DNA from: Deferribacteres bacterium
GTDB lineage: Bacteria; Chrysiogenota; Deferribacteres; Deferribacterales; Geovibrionaceae
Length of the DNA stretch: 64,000 nt
Direction: 5' to 3'
Assembly: GCA_023395255.1 (NCBI GenBank)
Contig: JAEWZN010000019.1
Coordinates: forward strand, 1-64,000
Positions 1-7,875 of the stretch are shown here, piece by piece. Under the pieces are notes generated by a model, which saw only the letters and a list, made by a program, of their open reading frames with translations, did not search any database and was not told the DNA's origin. The translations under genes were made by a program, and so were the position numbers. How positions within the stretch are numbered: position 1 is the stretch's first letter; each line of letters begins with the position of its first letter.

Positions 1-121
1 TCAATTGTTAAAAATTAGATTAGTTCTTCATTGTCCACCCATCTCTCCTTTCGATTAATAGTATATTAACACTTCATAGTTCAAAGTACAAGTTGTTGTG
101 AAGAAATACACTTAAACTATC

Positions 122-1282
122 CTGCCCCGTTAGTTGAATAAGAAACACTGTTTAAACAGCAAATTTAGTTAACCTAATTGTATCATAAGTTTCTGAATTC
201 TGTACTAAATTCCCTCTGATTATCAAATCATTCATTGTTACTTCATTTCTTTGATGTTGGATACTTTCTAAGACCTGAAACCAAGCAAGGTAATTGTTTA
301 AATACTTGGTCGCAACACCATTAAATCGTTGTATCCAACCTTTTAGTCTTCTATGATAATTATTCACGTTCTGGATGTGGTAAAGCCCCTTTGTACGAAT
401 TTTACCATCGGACTTGAATTGGTAAATATCCATTCCCTTTTCAGCAGCATATGTTTTAAATGCACGCCAAGAATCCGTGCATAGTATATTTTCATTTGAA
501 AGCTTATGCCCGATGGCTTTATCTAACTGTACTTTCGTTAATCTACCCATACCTAATATCTGCGAAATAGTGGTCTTGTCACGGTCTCTTGCAACTAATA
601 CACACACTTGTTCATTACTTATGCCACGTTTCTTTGCTGAACCACCACGTTTGCGAGGTTTTCTACCTTTAATTTTTCTTTGTCCTTTTTCTGAGTACAA
701 GAAATAGGTCTCGTCCATTTCAACGATACCTTCAAAATTTGGTATTTCCATTTGCTTTAACGATGATAATAGTTTGTGCCTCCAATAAAATAAAGTGACG
801 TGAGTAATGTTGCCGATTAAGTTAGCAGACTTCCGAAGAGAATAACCTTCAATCATACACTCAATAAATTTAATCCACTGGTTAAGGTGACGAGTTCGAT
901 AGAGAACTGTATTTGTGAGGTCGGTAAATGTCTTTTTACAAGCCTTACAGCGATAGCGTTGCTTTTTAACTTCTTCACCATCAACGATTGTTGTATATTT
1001 ACCGAAGCGAACAATATGTTCTGATGTACAATCAGGACATTCATACCCATTCTTATTCTTACGTTCAGATATTTCGTGAAGAACGGTTCCAGTCGAACTT
1101 GATGCTCTTAGTGCATCAATTAAATATTCACGCAATCTGTGCTTCTCTGCGGGATTTAGTTTTTGAATGGCTTTAAGGATTTCAGTCGCTCTCACAATCA
1201 TCACCAACCCTAATGTAGTTAGTTCAATTATAGAACATTCGTTCTTTAAAATCAATTATCAACAACTAACTTTAACAGAGCC
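122..1282 (-). mobile_element. IS1595-family insertion sequence
   Basis: A single transposase gene is bounded by imperfect inverted ends. The left end contains GTTAGTTG at 129-136, preceded by GCCCC. The right end, read inward on the minus strand, begins GGCTCTGTTAAAGTTAGTTG. The two ends match over most of about 14 bases if a 6-base indel is allowed. I could not find a convincing 8-bp target duplication, so the exact borders are uncertain. The IS lies downstream of hypF and interrupts no gene visible in the window. Confidence 0.6.
152..1201 (-). CDS. IS1595-family transposase (ISXO2-like DDE domain)
   Basis: The gene encodes a DDE transposase of about 349 residues. An N-terminal zinc ribbon has paired cysteines (CPDC, then CKAC). 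The ISXO2-type catalytic core follows, with acidic residues in MDETYF and CTDSWRAF and the family-typical VNNYHRRLKGW stretch. The frame is open up to 1255, but the ATG at 1199-1201 has an AGGG-type ribosome site about 7 bases upstream and starts a typical N-terminus. It would catalyse movement of its own element. No frameshift or internal stop is present, so it may be functional. Confidence 0.85.
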   Translation of the reverse strand: MIVRATEILKAIQKLNPAEKHRLREYLIDALRASSSTGTVLHEISERKNKNGYECPDCTSEHIVRFGKYTTIVDGEEVKKQRYRCKACKKTFTDLTNTVLYRTRHLNQWIKFIECMIEGYSLRKSANLIGNITHVTLFYWRHKLLSSLKQMEIPNFEGIVEMDETYFLYSEKGQRKIKGRKPRKRGGSAKKRGISNEQVCVLVARDRDKTTISQILGMGRLTKVQLDKAIGHKLSNENILCTDSWRAFKTYAAEKGMDIYQFKSDGKIRTKGLYHIQNVNNYHRRLKGWIQRFNGVATKYLNNYLAWFQVLESIQHQRNEVTMNDLIIRGNLVQNSETYDTIRLTKFAV

Positions 1283-1293
1283 TTTTCTTTAAA

Positions 1294-1350
1294 AAAGGGT
1301 TTCTCATATCTTGGGAAAACTTTTTATAAAAAGCTTTTCCCAAACCCTTT
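1294..1350 (-). terminator. compound hairpin downstream of hypF
   Basis: Outer arms AAAGGGTTT (1294-1302) and AAACCCTTT (1342-1350) enclose inner arms TTGGGAAAA (1311-1319) and TTTTCCCAA (1335-1343). The two stems share bases 1342-1343. A run of T follows on the minus strand. It lies between the hypF stop and the IS and is the likely end of the DHOD-trkA-trkH-hypF transcript. Confidence 0.6.
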
Positions 1351-1392
1351 CAAAAATTTTAATCTGCTTCGCACTTAACAGCGTCAGTGGCA

Positions 1393-3621
1393 TCATAATT
1401 TTATATCGTCACTGTAAACATACCCGCAGACCTGCCCCAGTGAGATGCACCCGTCATTGGCGGGGATGCGTCCGTGGATGAGCGGGGTGAACCCGTTCTG
1501 GTGAAGCAGTGATATAACTCTTTTCAGCAGAAGCATATTCTGGAACACTCCGCCGGAGAGGGCAACGGTTTTTATTCCGTCTGCGTGTATTACGCATGCA
1601 TCCGTGAGCATGCGGGCAAACCCGTTGTGGAACCTTGCGGAGCATACAGAGGAATCTCTGCCGGATGCGAGATCAGCGAACAGTCCGTCAAAGAGCCCTG
1701 CGGGGTTCATTGGTTCGGTATGATAATAATCGGTGACTGTTTTGTCAGCCGCATATTCCAGCCTGATGGCAAGGTGAGCCTCAAAGTCGTTCTCCGGTAT
1801 GCCCGAAACCAGCGCTCCGGCAGCTTCAAAAAGCCTGCCGGTGCTTGAGGTTTCTATGGAGTTCAGCCCCGTTTCCACCATTTTTTCGGTGAGCCTGAGT
1901 GCGGTCTGCATTCCGGGAAACCTGCCGTAGAGGAAATCCGCGTATTTTTCAAGTCCGTATGACTTCATTGCAGAAACGAGCATCATCACAGGCTTCTTCG
2001 CCGCTGTGTCCATCGCAGGCTGCACAATATAGGGAAGGTGAGCCGCGCGTGTCACTCTTTTATCTTTCCTGACAAATAGTTCTCCGCCCCATATTCTGTT
2101 GTCTGTTCCGAGCCCGGTTCCGTCAAGGATCAGGCCGAGGGCATCCTCTTTGTGCCCGTTTTCACCGAGGACAGCGTAAAAATGCGCAAGATGGTGCTGT
2201 AATGTCATGACCTCCGCCCCGGTTTCCGCCGCGTATCGGGTGCTGAAATAATCGGGGTGAAGGTCTGTAACCACTGTCTCAGGTTCAATGCCAAGAAGGT
2301 GCTTCATCTTCACCCATGTCTCGGTGTAGAAGTCCCTTGTTTCGGGGTTGTCCAGATCACCTATGTACTGGCTCGGAAACGCGTAAGCACCTGATGCGAA
2401 GCATATCCCGTTCTTGAGATGTGCGCCCGCACCTGCAATCTGCCTGTCCGCCCCGAATGGGAGCATGACAGGATAAGGCGCAAAGCCCCTCGCACGGCGC
2501 AGAACATAGGGGAAACCTTCCGCCACGGCGACAACAGAATCGTCCACTCTGTTATGTATTGCTCTGTTATGATGGAGAAAATTGTCAGTGTAGTGTTTCA
2601 GTCTCTGCTCTGCGTCTGTTTCATCAATGCAGATCGGCTCATCCCGCAGGTTGCCGCTGGTGGCTATTACGAAGTCAGTAGTAAGGCGGCTCATGAGGAG
2701 CGCATGAAGCGGGGTATAGGCGGTCATTACTCCCACATTGCTCCCCATGGGGTTTACCAAGCCGGAAAAGGGCGGATTCTCCCAGTCAAGAAGAAGAACC
2801 GGAGCCTGCGGACTTGAGATGATGTTCCGCTCGGCGTCCGTCAGCGGGCGGTATCTCTCAAGGGTCTGAACATCAGCGCACATCACGGCAAAGGGTTTTT
2901 CACCCCTGCGCTTGAGTTCACGGAGCCTTTTCACCGCAGTTTCATTCAGTGCGTCACATATGAGGTGATAACCGCCGAGGCCTTTCAGGGCGAGTATTTC
3001 GCCTGAGTTTACAGCGTCTGCCGCCCGATTCAGCGCAGCATCACCAGCAAGCCCGAAGCCGTACACACCGGGGCCGCAGGCTGAGCAGCAGTCCGGCTGA
3101 GCGTGAAAACGCCTGTCTGCCGGATTTTTATATTCTGATGCGCACTCAGCGCACATGGCAAACTCTTTCATTGTGGTCATTCTGCGGTCATATGGAATGG
3201 ATTCGATTATGGAGTATCTGGGGCCGCAGTTTGTGCAGTTTATGAACGGGTAATGATAACGTCTGTCTGCTGTGTCAAAAAGCTCCCTGCGGCAGTCAGG
3301 GCAGAGAGCCACATCCGGCGAAACAAGGGTCAGTCCGCCGCGGGTTTCGGATTCTCTGATCTCAAACCCTGTAAAGCCTTGCGCAGCACCTTTTGTAATT
3401 TCAACGGAAGTTATGTGAGATAATGGCGGGGCTAGTCTCCTTACATCCTCGGCAAACTTCCGGGCTGCGGCATCAGAGCACTCAAGCCCGATCTCCACGC
3501 CTTCGGAGTTGTTAAGAACATAACCCCTGAGTTCATGCGCAGCGGCAAGGTTATAAACAAACGGGCGGAAGCCCACACCCTGCACAATTCCCTTGATTCT
3601 TATTATGTAAGTATTTGTCAT
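1393..3621 (-). CDS. hypF: carbamoyltransferase HypF, [NiFe] hydrogenase maturation
   Basis: HypF uses carbamoyl phosphate and ATP to make the carbamoyl group that HypE converts to the cyanide ligands of the NiFe centre. The 742 residues show the full domain order. An acylphosphatase domain carries GVGFRPFVYN near residue 16. Two zinc fingers follow (C107/C110/C129/C132 and C157/C160/C178-182). Then come a YrdC-like domain (about 200-370) and a Kae1-like carbamoyltransferase domain with a histidine-rich metal site (HHLAHF). The start overlaps the trkH stop as ATGA, so the two are translationally coupled. No other hyp or hydrogenase gene is in the window, which is unusual because hypF often sits with hypCDE. 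Confidence 0.96.
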   Translation of the reverse strand: MTNTYIIRIKGIVQGVGFRPFVYNLAAAHELRGYVLNNSEGVEIGLECSDAAARKFAEDVRRLAPPLSHITSVEITKGAAQGFTGFEIRESETRGGLTLVSPDVALCPDCRRELFDTADRRYHYPFINCTNCGPRYSIIESIPYDRRMTTMKEFAMCAECASEYKNPADRRFHAQPDCCSACGPGVYGFGLAGDAALNRAADAVNSGEILALKGLGGYHLICDALNETAVKRLRELKRRGEKPFAVMCADVQTLERYRPLTDAERNIISSPQAPVLLLDWENPPFSGLVNPMGSNVGVMTAYTPLHALLMSRLTTDFVIATSGNLRDEPICIDETDAEQRLKHYTDNFLHHNRAIHNRVDDSVVAVAEGFPYVLRRARGFAPYPVMLPFGADRQIAGAGAHLKNGICFASGAYAFPSQYIGDLDNPETRDFYTETWVKMKHLLGIEPETVVTDLHPDYFSTRYAAETGAEVMTLQHHLAHFYAVLGENGHKEDALGLILDGTGLGTDNRIWGGELFVRKDKRVTRAAHLPYIVQPAMDTAAKKPVMMLVSAMKSYGLEKYADFLYGRFPGMQTALRLTEKMVETGLNSIETSSTGRLFEAAGALVSGIPENDFEAHLAIRLEYAADKTVTDYYHTEPMNPAGLFDGLFADLASGRDSSVCSARFHNGFARMLTDACVIHADGIKTVALSGGVFQNMLLLKRVISLLHQNGFTPLIHGRIPANDGCISLGQVCGYVYSDDIKL

Positions 3622-5069
3622 TTCTTCCAGAACATGGGCGTAAACAGCACGAACACGGTATAAAGCTCAAGCCTGCCCGCCATCATTGCGAAGCTGAGAA
3701 TCCATTTAACATGATCCGGCATAAAGGCATAATTCTCCGCAGGGCCGACGCTGCCGAAAGCCGGGCCTATGTTCCCCACAGTCGCCAGAGCAGCGGTGAA
3801 CGAAGTAAGCAGATCAATATCGGACGCGGCAAGGGCTATAGTTACCAGCAGGATTGTGGTCATATAAAGGAAGAAGAAACCGCTTATGGCGTAAACTATG
3901 TTTTTGCGCACCGGGTAGCCGCTTATTTTCAGCACAAACACGCCTCTGGGGTGAACAAGGAACTTCATTTCATTGAACCCCTGCTTAAACAGTGTTGCGA
4001 TCCTTATCACCTTGATTCCGCCCGCTGTGGAGCCGGAGCATCCGCCCACAAACATAAGCAGCAGAAGCATAACCTGAGCAAGGTAAGTCCAGTATTCATA
4101 ATCAGCAGTGGCAAAACCTGTGGTGGTGAGAATGGACGCCGCCTGAAAGGATGCGTAACGTATGCTCTGCCATACGCTGTCATATATTTTCCCGTGCAGG
4201 CTGAAAGCGATCAGCGCGCTGGCGGTCAGAAAAATAAGCAGATACGCCTTGAGCTCGGTATTGCGGAATATCCCTTTGAAGTTGCCGCTCATAAGCCTGA
4301 AATGCAGAGTAAAGTTCATTCCGGCTATCACCATGAAAAATGTGACCACGCCGTCTATATAAGCCGAGTCATAGTGCCCGACACTCAGGTTCTTTGTGGA
4401 AAAGCCGCCGGTTGCGAGAGTGCTGAAACTATGATTAAGGGCATCGAAAAAGGTCATTCCTCCGCAGACAAGCAGAAAAGTCTCAAGAGCGGTGAAGCCC
4501 ACATAAACATACCACAGGTATTTTGCTGTTTCGGCTATCCTCGGCGTTATTTTATCCACCACGGGTCCGGGAGCCTCTGCCTGCATAAGCTGCATGCCGC
4601 CTATGCCAAGGAGTGGAAGGATGGCAACACCGAGAACAACAATGCCCATACCGCCCAGCCAGTGGGTGAGGGAGCGCCACAGAAGGAGTGATTTAGGCAT
4701 TTTCTCTATATCTGTCAGTATAGTTGCTCCGGTTGTGGAGAATCCGGACATGGTTTCGAAGATTGCGTCAGTGACGGTGAGCATTCCCCCGTCAAAGATA
4801 TACGGAAATGCCGCGACAGTGGAGGCGACCATCCAGCTCAGGGTGACAACAAGGAGCCCGTCTCTGGTGGAGAGGGTTTTCTGCCTCTCGTGCCTGAAAA
4901 CAAAGAGTATCCCCATGCTTATGCAGCCGCTGATGGCGATGGAAAGCAGAAAGCTCTGAACCGCCGCCCACTCCTCATAATAAGCGCCGACTCCGGCACA
5001 GAGAAGCAGGAAGAAATCCAGAATAAGTATAAGAACCGAAACGGTTTTAAAGATTACCTTGAAATGCAT
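3618..5069 (-). CDS. trkH: TrkH potassium uptake membrane subunit
   Basis: This is the pore-forming subunit of the Trk/Ktr potassium system in the inner membrane. The 483 residues form the expected chain of hydrophobic segments. The four selectivity-filter loops are recognisable (SGFSTTGATI, ATGGFSTKN, TTTGFATADY, ATVGNIGPAFG). It lies 4 bases downstream of trkA, which encodes its cytoplasmic gating partner, and overlaps hypF by 4 bases. Length is normal for TrkH. Confidence 0.96.
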   Translation of the reverse strand: MHFKVIFKTVSVLILILDFFLLLCAGVGAYYEEWAAVQSFLLSIAISGCISMGILFVFRHERQKTLSTRDGLLVVTLSWMVASTVAAFPYIFDGGMLTVTDAIFETMSGFSTTGATILTDIEKMPKSLLLWRSLTHWLGGMGIVVLGVAILPLLGIGGMQLMQAEAPGPVVDKITPRIAETAKYLWYVYVGFTALETFLLVCGGMTFFDALNHSFSTLATGGFSTKNLSVGHYDSAYIDGVVTFFMVIAGMNFTLHFRLMSGNFKGIFRNTELKAYLLIFLTASALIAFSLHGKIYDSVWQSIRYASFQAASILTTTGFATADYEYWTYLAQVMLLLLMFVGGCSGSTAGGIKVIRIATLFKQGFNEMKFLVHPRGVFVLKISGYPVRKNIVYAISGFFFLYMTTILLVTIALAASDIDLLTSFTAALATVGNIGPAFGSVGPAENYAFMPDHVKWILSFAMMAGRLELYTVFVLFTPMFWKK

Positions 5070-5073
5070 GGAA

Positions 5074-6414
5074 TCAGCCGGAGAACATCTCTGACAGAGC
5101 CGAGGAAGCTTCTTTCACGGAGAATGTCACGATTCTGTCCTTTTCCGCGAAAACAAAATTACCGTCAGGGATGAGGTGCTTAGATCCTCTGGAAACAGCC
5201 GCCACAACTGATCCTGCGGGGAATCTGGTATCTTTCAGAGTCTTCCCGCAGAGTTCGTTATTAGGCGAAAGGCTGAACTCCGTAACCTCTGCTCTGCCGT
5301 CAAAAATTTTGAAGACATTGAGAATACTCCCCTGACGCATGAACTTGAGAATAGCATTTACCGAGCTTATCTTCGGGCTCACAGTGGCGTTCAGCCCAAG
5401 CTCAGCGGAGATATGCAGATAGTTTGTCTTGTTTACCAGAGCTATGGCTTTTTTGACACCGAGGGATTTGGCATAAATTGCGGTGAGGATGTTAAGCTCC
5501 TCGTTGCTTGTGGTGGTGACTATGAGGTCGTTGTCCGCAAAATCCTCATCCTCAAAGACACTTTTGTCTGATATATCCCCGTTTATGACCAGCGCGCCGG
5601 GGAAATCGGAGGCAATTTTCTTGCAGAGTTCGTAATCCCTGTCCACAACCTTCACCCTGCGGCCAAGTTGGAGAAGCTTCTCCGTGACATATCTGCCCAT
5701 TCTGCCCGCGCCGACTATGACCACGGTCTTTATGCGCTTTTTGGGCGTTCCTATTTTAACGAGGATTTTCTCAAAGGTAGAGACTGAGGCAACGATAAAA
5801 ACGTGATCCCCTTCTGTGATAACAGTTTCGCCGGACGGAATTATTATTTCGTCCTCACGGATTATTCCTGCAACGATGAACTCCTCTCTGAGAGAGCCTT
5901 TTATCTCTTTGAGCTTTTTGCCAATGAGGAAATGCTCATCATCCATGTATATGTCACGAAGCTGTATTTCGCTGTCATCAAAGCTGAAAATATCGCTGGT
6001 CGCGCCATGCTGAATATTGTTTATGATAGCTTTTGCCGCCTCTATTTCGGGGTTGACTATATAATCCACCCCGTAGCCGCCGCTGAATATACGGGTTCCG
6101 GTGTATTTGAGGCTCTTTACGCGGGCAATTTTCAGCGGAACATTAAACTCACTGGCCACAACGAAGCAGCTTATCATGTTCACTTCGTCGGAATCTGTGG
6201 CGGAAATAAAGGCGGATGCTCTGGCAAGCCCCGCCTCTTTCAGTACTTCAATATTGGTTGCGTCATCATTTATCACCATGCAGTCAAGGTGATTGGAAGC
6301 GTGTTTCGCACGCTCCTTGTCACGCTCGATAACGACTACATCGCGGTTTTCAAGTATAAGCTGCTCGGCAATGTGGAACCCCACCTCGCCTGCGCCTGCT
6401 ATGAAGATCTTCAT
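5074..6414 (-). CDS. trkA: TrkA potassium uptake regulatory subunit
   Basis: TrkA is the peripheral NAD(H)-binding ring subunit that gates TrkH. The 446 residues contain two tandem RCK modules. Each has a Rossmann GxGxxG motif (AGAGEVG near residue 6 and VGAGRMG near 234) followed by a TrkA-C domain. The double-RCK layout is that of proteobacterial TrkA rather than single-RCK KtrA. The gene follows the DHOD-like gene by 9 bases and precedes trkH by 4. Confidence 0.95.
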   Translation of the reverse strand: MKIFIAGAGEVGFHIAEQLILENRDVVVIERDKERAKHASNHLDCMVINDDATNIEVLKEAGLARASAFISATDSDEVNMISCFVVASEFNVPLKIARVKSLKYTGTRIFSGGYGVDYIVNPEIEAAKAIINNIQHGATSDIFSFDDSEIQLRDIYMDDEHFLIGKKLKEIKGSLREEFIVAGIIREDEIIIPSGETVITEGDHVFIVASVSTFEKILVKIGTPKKRIKTVVIVGAGRMGRYVTEKLLQLGRRVKVVDRDYELCKKIASDFPGALVINGDISDKSVFEDEDFADNDLIVTTTSNEELNILTAIYAKSLGVKKAIALVNKTNYLHISAELGLNATVSPKISSVNAILKFMRQGSILNVFKIFDGRAEVTEFSLSPNNELCGKTLKDTRFPAGSVVAAVSRGSKHLIPDGNFVFAEKDRIVTFSVKEASSALSEMFSG

Positions 6415-6423
6415 TAATTCTGC

Positions 6424-7404
6424 CTACTGAACAAGCATTGCCTCGGCTATTTTCATGTACTGGGTACGCTCAAAGCCCATGTGCTCCCCTGCGTTCTTCT
6501 TGGAGGCAAGGCCGCGTATATCTGCGAGGGATGCTTTTTTGCGGAGTTCAAGCCACTGGTCAACCTCTTCGAGTATTGCGGAGATCCGCCCGAAGCCGTT
6601 TTTATAAACCTCTGAAACCATCTGAACGGCGGAAGCACCGGCAAGTATATGCTGAAGAACCGCTGAGGCGGTGTGCACACCCGTGGAGGAGCCCACATTT
6701 ACGCCAAGCTGGGTGGTTATCACGGAGACCCAGCGCAGAACGTTGTAAGTTTCGTTCTCGGTGCTGTAATAGTGCACTGGCTTGAGTTTCAGCGTATCGG
6801 TGTCTATCGCCATCTGGTAATATCTGTTGAAGAGGGTGAGGCTGTCCGCGCCCGCTTCCTTAAGCTTTGCCGCCATATAGGGGATCGAAGTGAAGTTGGG
6901 GCCTATTTTAACCGCAACGGGTATCTTCACCTCTGCCTTCACAGCCTTTACGGTGTCTATGTATCTCTGCTCGACCCCTCTGGGGTCATCAGTGATGCTG
7001 AACGGAACATAGGCTATGTTAAGCTCCACAGCGTCAGCCCCTGCGTTTTCTATGTCCTTTGCGAAGCCTGCCCACCATTTGCCGCCCATGCAGTTTATGC
7101 TGGCGATAACGGGAATCTGCACCGCTTTTTTCGTTTTTTCTATAGTTTCGGTGTACCCCTTTGTTCCGTAAACCATCAGGGCATCTTTCATTATGTATTC
7201 GTAGGCTTCCGGGTGAAAGCTGTCGGAGTAGCCTGCATCCCCCTGCCTGAGTTCTTCCTCGAAAAGAGATTTAAGAATAACGGCGCCCGCCCCTTCGCTT
7301 TCCGCCGCTTTCATATTTTCAGTGGTTTTGGACATGGTGGAGCTTCCGAGAATTATCGGGCTTTTCAGCTTGAGCCCCATGTAGTTCACGCTTAAATCAG
7401 CCAT
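6424..7404 (-). CDS. dihydroorotate dehydrogenase-like FMN protein
   Basis: The 326-residue product is a (beta/alpha)8 flavoprotein of the dihydroorotate/dihydropyrimidine dehydrogenase superfamily. The N-terminus (LSVNYMGLKLKSPIILGSS) and the barrel strands PVIASINCM and VAVKIGPN fit the fold. It belongs to the divergent group annotated only as DHOD-like, so a role in pyrimidine synthesis should not be assumed. Its substrate is unknown. It is the first gene of the operon with trkA-trkH-hypF. A strong ribosome site (AAGGAAGG) precedes its ATG. Confidence 0.8.
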   Translation of the reverse strand: MADLSVNYMGLKLKSPIILGSSTMSKTTENMKAAESEGAGAVILKSLFEEELRQGDAGYSDSFHPEAYEYIMKDALMVYGTKGYTETIEKTKKAVQIPVIASINCMGGKWWAGFAKDIENAGADAVELNIAYVPFSITDDPRGVEQRYIDTVKAVKAEVKIPVAVKIGPNFTSIPYMAAKLKEAGADSLTLFNRYYQMAIDTDTLKLKPVHYYSTENETYNVLRWVSVITTQLGVNVGSSTGVHTASAVLQHILAGASAVQMVSEVYKNGFGRISAILEEVDQWLELRKKASLADIRGLASKKNAGEHMGFERTQYMKIAEAMLVQ

Positions 7405-7439
7405 AGTTCCTTCCTTAAATGAGTTTTTCAGGTAATTTT

Positions 7440-7468
7440 ATTATATTGTGTTATGAACAGTAAAGCCA
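7440..7468 (-). promoter_or_regulatory. candidate promoter of the DHOD-trk-hypF operon
   Basis: A perfect TATAAT lies on the minus strand at 7445-7440, about 35 bases upstream of the ATG. The -35 region at the right distance (TGGCTT) is weak. No other -10-like sequence of this quality is seen close to the gene. Confidence 0.45.
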
Positions 7469-7494
7469 GAAATACCGTATGAAAATACTTGTGT

Positions 7495-7582
7495 CATCGG
7501 CATGACATCCGCAGTGAAGGATCTCAAAAGAATACTGAGAGATTCTTCGGCCGCAGCCTCAGAATGACAGCATCGGCATTCA
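7495..7582. repeat. dispersed intergenic repeat of the GTCATTCTGAG type
   Basis: Read on the minus strand this contains GTCATTCTGAGGC, AAGAATCTC and GAGATCCTTC in order. These are the signature words of a non-coding repeat common in intergenic regions of many delta/epsilon-like and related genomes. Both ends carry ATCGGCAT and TGACA-like words. It contains no ORF. Confidence 0.55.
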
Positions 7583-7630
7583 AAAAATAATAGAAATTAT
7601 TCAAAAACCCACGGTTTTTTGCCGGAGAGC

Positions 7631-7670
7631 CTGAGAACAGGCTTTTTTGCGTAAAAAAACGGGTTCTCAG
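7631..7670. terminator. hairpin downstream of ftsK
   Basis: Arms CTGAGAAC (7631-7638) and GTTCTCAG (7663-7670) enclose a T6 and an A7 run that can also pair. A smaller hairpin, GCCTG-AGAA-CAGGC followed by T6, uses the same left arm. It lies past the duplicated ftsK end and may terminate the rnj-uppP-ftsK transcript. Confidence 0.45.
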
Positions 7671-7693
7671 ACATTACAAACAAAAACAACCCT

Positions 7694-7875
7694 CTAATCC
7701 TTCCTGATCACTTCTCTGGGCTTGGATGTTCCGTTTTGCCGGAATAATCCGCACATCCTGTCGGATTATTCTACACGCTCGCGCCGTGGTAAACACGGCT
7801 TCGCTCCGCACGGCGCATTCCCTTCCATGGGAATGCTAATCCTTTCTGATCACTTCTCTGGGTTTGGATGTTCCG
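7694..7875 (-). repeat. 40-bp direct repeat: duplicated 3' end of ftsK
   Basis: Bases 7836-7875 are the last 12 codons and stop of ftsK. Bases 7694-7733 repeat them at 38 of 40 positions. Both differences are synonymous in the FtsK frame (AAA/AAG and AGA/AGG), and both copies end in the same TAG. The 102 bases between them hold the structured element. The arrangement resembles an element inserted at a gene 3' end that restores the reading frame, or a local duplication around an insertion. Confidence 0.85.
7742..7836. repeat. structured three-hairpin element, copy 1
   Basis: Three consecutive hairpins are visible. H1 is GAATAATCCG/CGGATTATTC (7742-7751, 7762-7771) with a loop containing CATCCT. 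H2 is GCCGTG/CACGGC (7783-7788, 7794-7799). H3 is GCATTCCC/GGGAATGC (7815-7822, 7829-7836). The linkers are ACACGCTCGC and TTCGCTCCGCACGGCG. A second copy lies at 40840-40930 with the same linkers but different, compensating stems. An alternative 8-bp stem (GCGCCGTG 7781-7788 with CACGGCGC 7809-7816) would exclude H2. Confidence 0.75.

Noticed and set aside
1..1300. Target-site duplication for the IS1595 element
   Set aside because: No 8-bp direct repeat at the probable borders was convincing.
3615..4691. 358-codon plus-strand open frame opposite trkH
   Set aside because: It is the complement of a strongly conserved membrane protein gene and its translation has no family features.
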